A stretch of DNA of 64,000 nt. Source: Saprospiraceae bacterium (GTDB lineage Bacteria > Bacteroidota > Bacteroidia > Chitinophagales > Saprospiraceae). Shown in pieces: positions 29,097-37,800 of the stretch. Positions within the stretch are counted from its first letter, which is position 1; each line of letters starts with the position of its first letter. The stretch is from the NCBI GenBank assembly GCA_021738725.1, contig JAIPBE010000005.1:92802-156801 (forward strand), given 5' to 3'. Made by a program: the position numbers and the translations under genes. Below the pieces are notes generated by a model. The model was not told the DNA's origin and made no database searches. It was given only the letters and a program-made list of their open reading frames with translations.

Positions 29097-30128
29097 ATGA
29101 ATTCTCGTGATCCGATCCAGACAGACCTTTTGATCATCGGTGCCGGCCCCGCCGGTCTCTTTGCTGTTTTTGAGGCCGGTTTACTCAAAATGAGATGTCA
29201 CCTTATTGACTACCTCCCCCAACCCGGTGGTCAATTGACGGAGATCTACCCCAAAAAACCGATCTATGATATTCCCGGCCTGCCATCTGTACTAGCCGGT
29301 GATCTGGTCCATAATCTGATGGAACAGATCGCCCCATTTGAACCGGGATTCACCCTCGGAGAACGCGCAGAAACCATCGAAAAACAGGAGGATGGGCGAT
29401 TCATGATCACGACAGACAAAGGCACCCAACATCTGGCCCCAGCTATCGCGATCGCTGGAGGTTTGGGTGTTTTTGAACCGAGGAAACCACCTATCTCCAA
29501 CATCGCTGAATTCGAAGACAATGGTGTGTATTACATCGTCAAAGATCCCGCTGATTTTGCCAACAAGAAAGTGGTGATCGCCGGCGGAGGAGACTCTGCT
29601 CTCGACTGGGCGATCTATCTCGCAGAGCATGGTTCCGAGATCACCATGGTTCACCGTCGAACAGAATTCAGAGGGGCCCCTGATTCCGTAGAAAAAGTCG
29701 AACACCTCGCCACCACCGGCCAGATCAAGTTGATCACCAACGCCCAGGTCATTGGACTTACCGGAAATGGTAAACTGGAAACGGTGACCATCTCCGCCAA
29801 TGATGATCAAGAAGTGATCGTCCCCACCGATGTCTTTCTCCCCCTTTTCGGCCTATCTCCCAAATTGGGGCCCATTGCCGGATGGGGTCTTGAACTCGAC
29901 AAGAATGCCATTGTGGTCAATACCCTGGACTACAGTACCAATGTTGCTGGTATCTACGCCATTGGAGACATTAATACCTATCCGGGCAAGCTCAAATTGA
30001 TCCTGTGCGGATTCCACGAAGCGACGCTGATGGTTCAATCCGCATTCCAGCTGGCTTTTCCAGGCAAAAAATTGAGTTTTAAGTACACTACAGTGACCGG
30101 GATTGAGGGGATCCATCCCGCCTCGTAA
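29097..30128 (+). CDS. Ferredoxin--NADP(+) reductase, TrxR-like type
   Basis: LLIIGAGPAGLFAVFEAG, QPGGQLTEIYPKKPIYDIPG, VVIAGGGDSALDWAI, GIYAIGDINTYPGKLKLI. Confidence 0.92.
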   Translation: MNSRDPIQTDLLIIGAGPAGLFAVFEAGLLKMRCHLIDYLPQPGGQLTEIYPKKPIYDIPGLPSVLAGDLVHNLMEQIAPFEPGFTLGERAETIEKQEDGRFMITTDKGTQHLAPAIAIAGGLGVFEPRKPPISNIAEFEDNGVYYIVKDPADFANKKVVIAGGGDSALDWAIYLAEHGSEITMVHRRTEFRGAPDSVEKVEHLATTGQIKLITNAQVIGLTGNGKLETVTISANDDQEVIVPTDVFLPLFGLSPKLGPIAGWGLELDKNAIVVNTLDYSTNVAGIYAIGDINTYPGKLKLILCGFHEATLMVQSAFQLAFPGKKLSFKYTTVTGIEGIHPAS

Positions 30129-30174
30129 CTCCGTTCGCAACAACCCCTCACCAAACTGCGTTTCTTAGCAGCGT

Positions 30175-30507
30175 ATGAAAGACATCATTCAGATCACACT
30201 CTATGATCGACAGGGGGAGGTTCACCATCTGGAGGCGCCTACAGATATGAGTCTCAATCTGATGGAGCTCTGCAAAGCCTGTGATCTTCCCGTAAAAGGC
30301 ACCTGCGGAGGGATGGCCCTCTGTTCGACCTGTCACCTCTACATCGAAAGTGACCACGAGCTGCCCGAAGCTTCACACGAAGAAGAAGATATGATGGATC
30401 AAGCCTTCTTTGTCAAAGAGAACAGTCGCCTTGGTTGCCAGATCAAGATCACAGAGAGACTCGATGGTCTAGTCGTCCGATTGGCTCCGGAAGACGAGGA
30501 ATTCTAA
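30175..30507 (+). CDS. 2Fe-2S ferredoxin
   Basis: NLMELCKACDLPVKGTCGGMALCSTCHLYI cysteine pattern; C-terminal LGCQIKIT. Confidence 0.9.
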   Translation: MKDIIQITLYDRQGEVHHLEAPTDMSLNLMELCKACDLPVKGTCGGMALCSTCHLYIESDHELPEASHEEEDMMDQAFFVKENSRLGCQIKITERLDGLVVRLAPEDEEF

Positions 30508-31571
30508 CCCTGTCCGGATCCGTACTGCTTTTCAAAATACAGCTGGTATTCCCCGGACGTGACATGATGAAGCCACTCCTCATTCTCCAGATACCATCTG
30601 GCGGTTTCCTCCAGTCCTTGCGTCATTTGAACTTTTGGGGTCCAACCCAATTCACGTTGCAGCTTTTCAGCATCGATCGCATACCGCCGGTCATGACCAG
30701 GTCTGTCTTTGACAAAGGTGATCAGCGATGCACTGTCACCATCCGGCCGGTTCAACAGTCGATCCATCGTCTGGCACAACAGGTGAACAAGGTCGATATT
30801 TTTCCATTCGTTCTGCCCCCCGATATTGTAGGTCTCACCGGTCATCCCTTGATGGAAGATGGTATCAATGGCCTCGACATGATCGATGACCCACAACCAA
30901 TCGCGGGTATACTTTCCATCACCATACACCGGCAACGGTTTGCGTTGTTTGATGTTATGGATCATCAGCGGGAGCAGCTTCTCCGGAAATTGATAGGGGC
31001 CATAATTGTTGGAACAATTGCTGATCACCACAGGCAGCCCGTACGTATGAAAGTAGGCCCGAACAAAATGGTCGGAACTCGCCTTGGATGCGGAATAAGG
31101 GGACCTGGGATCATAAGCGGTGTCTTCTGTGAAAAATCCAGTTTCGCCGAGACTGCCATAGACCTCGTCTGTAGACACGTGGTAGAATCGCTTTCCAGCC
31201 GGCTGTTCAGCCCATTGCCTCCGTGCCGCTTCCAACAATTGAACTGTGCCGATCACATTGGTCTGGACAAAAGCAAGAGGCCCGGTAATAGATCGATCGA
31301 CATGCGATTCAGCAGCAAGATGGATCACGCCATCAAAATTTTGCTTACCAAAAAGCTCAGCCAGAAATGAGGCATCTGTAATATCGCCTTTGACAAAATG
31401 GAGATTGGAAGCGCCTTCTACATCGCGCAGATTTTCAAGATTGCCAGCATAGGTCAGGGCATCCAGATTCCAGATCTGATAGTGCGGATACTTCTGTACC
31501 AATAAACGAATCAGATGAGAACCGATGAATCCGGCTCCTCCTGTCACCAGAATATGCTTGCCTTCTACCAT
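30504..31571 (-). CDS. rfbB: dTDP-glucose 4,6-dehydratase
   Basis: [71 protein letters not shown]. Confidence 0.95.
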   Translation of the reverse strand: MVEGKHILVTGGAGFIGSHLIRLLVQKYPHYQIWNLDALTYAGNLENLRDVEGASNLHFVKGDITDASFLAELFGKQNFDGVIHLAAESHVDRSITGPLAFVQTNVIGTVQLLEAARRQWAEQPAGKRFYHVSTDEVYGSLGETGFFTEDTAYDPRSPYSASKASSDHFVRAYFHTYGLPVVISNCSNNYGPYQFPEKLLPLMIHNIKQRKPLPVYGDGKYTRDWLWVIDHVEAIDTIFHQGMTGETYNIGGQNEWKNIDLVHLLCQTMDRLLNRPDGDSASLITFVKDRPGHDRRYAIDAEKLQRELGWTPKVQMTQGLEETARWYLENEEWLHHVTSGEYQLYFEKQYGSGQG

Positions 31572-31573
31572 TA

Positions 31574-32518
31574 TTATCCTGGTTTCACCACTGTTTTGAA
31601 GTATTCATGGGTCCGGGCGAGACCTTCTTCCCGATCCACTTTCGGCTCCCATCCCAGGATTTCCCGGGCAAGCGTAATATCCGGCCTCCGTTGTTTGGGG
31701 TCATCCACCGGAAGCGGACGATAGTCAATGTGTGCTTTGGGATTGCCCACCAGACTGAGGATCTCTTTGGCAAATTCCATAATGGTCATTTCTGCCGGAT
31801 TGCCAATGTTTACAGGCTGGGCATAGTCGCTCAACAACAGGCGATAGATCCCTTCCACCAGATCATCCACATAGCAGAAGGAGCGAGTCTGCTCTCCATC
31901 GCCAAAAACCGTCAGTCCTTCTCCACGGATGGCCTGGGAAAAGAATGCCGGCAGAACGCGTCCATCATTCACCCGCATGCGAGGACCATATGTGTTGAAT
32001 ATGCGCACGATTCGGGTCTCCAGTCCATGGTAGGTGTGATAGGCCATGGTGATGGCCTCCTGGAATCGTTTGGCTTCATCATATACACCCCGTGGGCCGA
32101 TCGGGTTGACATTCCCCCAGTATGTCTCTTTTTGAGGATGCTCCAACGGATCTCCATATACCTCTGAGGTAGAAGCGATCAGCAAACGTGCCTTCTTTTC
32201 CTTGGCAAGACCCAGGAGATTGTGCGTGCCGAGCGACCCTACTTTCAGGGTCTGGATGGGCATATTCAGATAGTCAAAAGGACTGGCAGGTGATGCAAAG
32301 TGCAGGATATAATCCAGGTGTCCCGGTACATGGACAAACTTGGATACATCGTGATGATAAAAATCGAATTCCTTCAATTTGAAAAGGTGCTCGATATTCG
32401 TCAATGAGCCGGTCAGGAGATTGTCCATGCCGATCACGCTATATCCCTCCTTGATGAAGCGATCACTGAGATGGCTTCCAATAAAACCGGCTGCGCCGGT
32501 GATCAAGATTCGTTTCAT
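31574..32518 (-). CDS. UDP-glucuronate decarboxylase-like SDR epimerase/dehydratase
   Basis: [67 protein letters not shown]. Confidence 0.9.
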   Translation of the reverse strand: MKRILITGAAGFIGSHLSDRFIKEGYSVIGMDNLLTGSLTNIEHLFKLKEFDFYHHDVSKFVHVPGHLDYILHFASPASPFDYLNMPIQTLKVGSLGTHNLLGLAKEKKARLLIASTSEVYGDPLEHPQKETYWGNVNPIGPRGVYDEAKRFQEAITMAYHTYHGLETRIVRIFNTYGPRMRVNDGRVLPAFFSQAIRGEGLTVFGDGEQTRSFCYVDDLVEGIYRLLLSDYAQPVNIGNPAEMTIMEFAKEILSLVGNPKAHIDYRPLPVDDPKQRRPDITLAREILGWEPKVDREEGLARTHEYFKTVVKPG

Positions 32519-32527
32519 AGGAAGGGC

Positions 32528-33664
32528 TTATACGTTGTAAAACTGGCGTATGGTTGCACAAATATGGTCGGTTTGACCAGGTGTCAATTCGGTATGCATC
32601 GGCAGGGAGATCACCTCCTCCGCCAGTTGCTCACTCACGGGGAACTGTCCTTTTTTGTGTCCGTAACTCGCATACGCAGGTTGCAGATGCAAGGGTACTG
32701 GATAATAGATCATGGATGGGATACCCGCTGCCTGGAGAGCCTCTTTCAGGGCATCTCGTTTTTCGGTTACTTTCAGGGTATACTGATGGAACACATGGGT
32801 AGACCAGGGTGCTCTTGCCGGCACCTTCACCTGTGGAATGCCGGCCAGTCCGCGATCATAAGCAGCGGCGGCTGCCTGACGACGAGCGATATAATCATCC
32901 AAATGCTTCAATTTGATATCCAGTATGGCCGCCTGGATAGAATCGAGACGACTGTTCACACCCACCACATCGTGAAAATATCGCACTTTGGACCCATGGT
33001 TGGCGATGGTATTGATCATTTCCCCGATCACTTCATCCTGTGTAAAAATTGCCCCCGCATCTCCGTAGGCACCGAGATTCTTGGAGGGATAGAAAGACGT
33101 ACATCCAATATCCCCGATCATTCCGGCTTTGGCCGTTCGACCATCACGATAGGTGAAATCTGCACCAATTGCCTGGGCATTGTCTTCAACGACCACCAGG
33201 CCATGTTGTTTTGCCAATGCAAGAAGAGGTTCCATCGGTGCTGTCTGCCCGTACAGATGCACCGGCATGATCACTTTGGTCCGGGATGTGATCTTGCGAG
33301 CGACATCCTTCGGATCCAAATTAAAATAATCCGGATCAACATCGGCGAAGACCGGTTTTAATCCCAAAAGAGAAATAACCTCTGCTGTAGCAATAAACGT
33401 GAACGGTGCGGTGATGACCTCGTCGCCGGGTTTCAGGTCCAGAGCCATCAGCGCAATCTGCAAGGCATCGGTACCATTGCCGCAGGGAATGACATATTTA
33501 GCTTTCAGATAGGTCGCCAAGTGATTGGAGAAGGATTTGACAGCACTTCCGTTAATATATTGATTGGAGTCCAACACCTCTCGGATGGCTGCTTCCACCT
33601 CCGATTGTATGGCTTGGTACTGGGTCTTCAGATCGACCATCTGAATCGGCTCGCTGGCGGACAT
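32528..33664 (-). CDS. DegT/DnrJ/EryC1/StrS family sugar aminotransferase
   Basis: MVDLKTQYQAI; VIPCGNGTDALQIAL; EDNAQAIGA; GCTSFYPSKNLGAYGDAGAIF; NSRLDSIQAAIL. Confidence 0.94.
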   Translation of the reverse strand: MSASEPIQMVDLKTQYQAIQSEVEAAIREVLDSNQYINGSAVKSFSNHLATYLKAKYVIPCGNGTDALQIALMALDLKPGDEVITAPFTFIATAEVISLLGLKPVFADVDPDYFNLDPKDVARKITSRTKVIMPVHLYGQTAPMEPLLALAKQHGLVVVEDNAQAIGADFTYRDGRTAKAGMIGDIGCTSFYPSKNLGAYGDAGAIFTQDEVIGEMINTIANHGSKVRYFHDVVGVNSRLDSIQAAILDIKLKHLDDYIARRQAAAAAYDRGLAGIPQVKVPARAPWSTHVFHQYTLKVTEKRDALKEALQAAGIPSMIYYPVPLHLQPAYASYGHKKGQFPVSEQLAEEVISLPMHTELTPGQTDHICATIRQFYNV

Positions 33665-33872
33665 AAGCAGGTGTTTGAATGATGGCGCAAATATAGACAA
33701 CCCTGCAGGAAGGGCGACGCTATTCAGCATTCTTAAAGACTAAACATCTCTACCAATGATTGAATTCTTAAAGTTTGTTGCTCGGACCGATAGAATACCC
33801 GGAGCACTTTTTGGAATTCAGCGCTGTATACCTTACATTTGAAATACGGTGAACAGTCACCTAAGAAGCAGT

Positions 33873-34061
33873 CCACTTAAGCACCACTACGCTGTAGTTT
33901 GGCTCAACATGATGAAAATAAGGGTCGTACTTGATTTGTCAAGGGCGGGCCCCAACCGATCTCGATCGGTGTTCGTTCGAACCAGGGGGATTACCGAAAT
34001 AAATCAGACGCCCTAATCCTGAATATTTGGGGTCCATATCTTCACCCAGGTGCTTAAGTGG
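33873..34061. repeat. Intergenic segment bounded by perfect 13-bp inverted repeats
   Basis: CCACTTAAGCACC (33873-33885) and GGTGCTTAAGTGG (34049-34061); internal ACCGATctcgATCGGT hairpin (33955-33970, ACCGAT-CTCG-ATCGGT). Confidence 0.6.
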
Positions 34062-34066
34062 CATTT

Positions 34067-34714
34067 TTATGCCCAATCGGAAGGCGGCAATTCTCTGAAA
34101 TGGCCATTCATGCCCGCCTTTCTCCGAATTTCCTCCAGCTCCCTGACTGATGGCATCAAGTCTTCGAGATGCTGGATCACCATTTCCTGTCGATCCAATT
34201 CTTCCTGCAGACTGAGCATCTGATACTCTAAAGCCAGGTCCAAACCGATGTGATGGCCGATCGTGTAAACAGAAGTCAGCTCGCTTAACACAGGGACAAC
34301 CTTGTCAATCTTTAACAACGTCCACAACTCGCGCACCAGATCGATGATCTTCAATCGATTCAGATCATGGCCATTTTCAATGGAAGGTATCCGCTCGATC
34401 GACCCTCCGGGGTAAAGCCAGCCGATTAACATGGGAAAGAAGTCGATCGTTCTCACAATGCCTATCCCCTCTACCGAGACATCCATTCGTCCATCATCGT
34501 ACTGTTGGGCGATCTTGATCAATCTCATTTCAGTTGCCAATGATTGCACCTTCTTGTCGATCACTGCGGGGATGCAGAATGAACCTCCGGTCTGGTGGAT
34601 CTGATGGATCAACTGCCGATACCTTGGCTCGAAAATATGGAGATTCAGTCGCTCGCCCGGGAAAGGGACCAACTCCAACGGAAAGTGAGGGATATGACTG
34701 TTTTGGATCTCCAT
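34067..34714 (-). CDS. Stand-alone Lon N-terminal (LON substrate-binding) domain protein
   Basis: FPLELVPFPGERLNLHIFEPRYRQLIHQI. Confidence 0.85.
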   Translation of the reverse strand: MEIQNSHIPHFPLELVPFPGERLNLHIFEPRYRQLIHQIHQTGGSFCIPAVIDKKVQSLATEMRLIKIAQQYDDGRMDVSVEGIGIVRTIDFFPMLIGWLYPGGSIERIPSIENGHDLNRLKIIDLVRELWTLLKIDKVVPVLSELTSVYTIGHHIGLDLALEYQMLSLQEELDRQEMVIQHLEDLMPSVRELEEIRRKAGMNGHFRELPPSDWA

Positions 34715-34804
34715 TTCAATATCTCAAATATTCTGGACAGCAAATATGCCGAAATCTACTATTTACCCATTACACCGTCTTAAATTAGAGCCATAACCTC
34801 CAAC

Positions 34805-37800
34805 ATGCGGCACATCCCTCTCCCTTTGTTCCTGATCTGCTTGATTCTCTTGTCTTCCTGTGGTTCGCGAAAAACCGACCTATCAGATCCGGATGACTTT
34901 GAAGCCTACATTGCTGCCTTCAGTGGCCCACTCATCGCACGAACCAGTCCATTGCTGGTCACATTTACAGCTCCCTATGGAAAAGGCCAGGAAGACAAGG
35001 AGATCAAACCCAACCCGTTTACCATTGATCCGTCGATTTCCGGCTCTGCCTTGTGGGAAGATGATTACACGTTGCGGTTTACACCTTCGGAGCCCCTTCA
35101 GTCAGGAGCCGACTACATTGTACACCTGGATCTTGATCATCTGGTCCAGGGCCTGCCAGACTCTTTGAGCACGTTTCACTTTCAGGTCCGTGTCAAGGAT
35201 CAGTTTCTTCGCCTTCAGTTGGAAGATCTGACCATACCGGATGCCAGCAATCCCCAACTCTTCAGCCTGAAGGGAATCCTTCACACCAATGACCTGGCCG
35301 ATCCGCAAAAGGTAGAAGCCTGTCTGTCCATACCCGATCTGGGAGGCAATGCAAAGATCACCTGGGATCATGACCCGGGCGGACTTGTGCATCGGTTCAT
35401 CATCCGGGATATTGCGCAAGACAAAGAAGATCAGGAGATTGCCATTCATATCGATGGGCGCCCGCTCGAACTGGATCAAACCAGCGAGGAGGCTTTGATC
35501 ATTCCGGGCAGTGCTCAGTTTCGAGTAGCCAACATGCGGGTTGAACAAGGCAGCCAGTCCATTGTCCATCTGGTCTTTTCACACTTGGTCAACCGAGACC
35601 AGGACCTGACAGGACTCATCCTGATCCGGGAAAAACCAGCCTTGACCCCTCGTTTTTTGATCGATAAGAACCGGATCACCTGTTACTTCCCCGAGCGGTT
35701 GGAGGGCATCTTCAACTTGGATGTCCTGGTGGGTGTCCGCAATATTCAAGGGCAAAGATTGACCCAGCCCTATTCTGCCAGAACTTCATTTACACAAGTC
35801 GCTCCCCAGGTACGACTGGCGGGCAATGGTATGATCCTCCCCCAATCCAGTGAACTCTATTTTCCATTTGAAGCCGTTAACCTGGAGGCTGTGGAAGTCG
35901 AGATCTTCAAGATCTATACAAACAACATTCTCCAATTCCTGCAGGTCAACAGCCTGGATGGATCTTATGAACTGCAGCGCGTCGGTAAGATCATCCATAG
36001 AAGCACGGTGAACCTCAGTGCGCTGAACCCGGAAAGAAACAATTTCGAATGGGTCCGGTATGCCCTGGACCTGGCCCCACTGATCCAAAAAGATCCCAAA
36101 GCGATCTACCAGGTCAGGATTGGATTCTTGCCCAATCAGACCGCTTATAGCTGTGATGAACCGATCACATCCGATGTGTCCTCAGAGGGTGATGACCAGG
36201 ATTATTGGCAACCCACTGACCATGGAGAGAATTCCATTATGGATGCTTACTGGGGACCCATGGGCTATCACAACGGTTACTCCTGGGAGAACAGAGACAA
36301 TCCCTGTACCCCTGAGTATTACAATGCAGATCGTTTTATCGCGCGCAATGTACTGGCCTCCGATCTGGGCATTACGGTAAAAATGGGCGATAACGGGGAT
36401 ATCCTGACGGTTGTCACGGACTTGAGAACAGCAAATCCGATCTCCAGAGCAGAGGTCCAGTTTTATGACCAACAGATCCAACGTATCCAGACTGTACGGA
36501 CAGATGAAAGAGGTATTTATCTGGGAAAAGTGAAGACACCACCAGATTTTGTTGTCGTCCATTCCGGCGTTTCCTCGGGATATCTTGTCCTCAGACGGAA
36601 CGAAAGTCTATCCACATCCGACTTTGAAACATCCGGAGTAGCCGTGCAGAAGGGCCTCCGCGGATTCACATACACCGAGCGAGGCGTGTGGCGACCAGGA
36701 GATTCCATCTATATGAATCTCATCCTGCATGATCCCGAAAACACACTTCCCGACCATTACCCGGTCAGTATGGAATTGTTTGACCCTCGGGGACGTCTGT
36801 CTCAAAAAGTAGTCAACGCGACACCGGTGGGACCCATTTACGCCTTTCCGATTGCCACAGGTCCAGATGCTCCTACCGGAAGCTGGCATGCTAAATTCAT
36901 GGCCGGCGGTGCGGTTTTTCATCACTATTTGCGGGTCGAAACCATCAAGCCCAACCGACTCAAACTGAAACTGGACTTTGGCAAAGACCGCCTTTCGATG
37001 GATGAAGAGCCCATCAGAGCCACCTTGAAAGCCAACTGGCTACATGGTGCTCCGGCAAAAAATCAAGCTGTTCAGATCGAAGCTAAAGCCAACCATATCA
37101 GACCAAATTTCAAGGGATTTGAAGGATATTCATTCGTCCAACCAGAACGACAGAATGAGACTTTCTCCGGTTTCGTCTGGGCCGAAGGGATGACGGATGA
37201 ATCCGGGACTTACCAGATCAAGGGAAAACAGCTATTTGGTTCACAACGCCCTCCAGGTAAGGTCCGGATGGATTTCAAATTTCGTGTCAATGAACCAGGC
37301 GGTGGCTTCAGTCAGGACTTTCGTTCCATCGAGTACGACCCATATCAATCATACTGTGGCGTTTCCGTTCCAAAAAACAAGAACGGGACACCCACCTTTG
37401 GTCCGAATGAAAAGGTCACCATCACATTTGCCTGTGTGGATCCATCCGGAAAACCGATCGCCGGACGGAAACTGGCATTGAAAAAGGTCAAGCTCAAATG
37501 GCGGTGGTGGTGGGAACGATACCGGGACAACCGCATGGACTACAACCAGCAGGATGGCGAAGACCTCCAGCAGGAAACCACCGTTACCACCGATCGGAAT
37601 GGCCTGGCCACCTGGACCCTGACCTTCCAGGAATATGCTCGCTATCTCCTGGAAGCCTGTGACCAGGTTTCGGGACATTGCGCCGGAGCCAACATCTACA
37701 TATATGATCGCTCCAGTCCGTCTAATAGGGACGCGCGTTACTTTGCTTTTTCAACCGACAAGGAAACCTATGCGCCTGATGAAGAAGTACGCATCAACCT

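Noticed and set aside
30435-31370. 311-aa plus-strand ORF antisense to rfbB
   Set aside because: rfbB motifs on the minus strand are unambiguous; the plus ORF has no domain signature
32471-33361. 296-aa plus-strand ORF antisense to the DegT aminotransferase
   Set aside because: Antisense artefact; Cys/His-rich composition arises from the complementary codons
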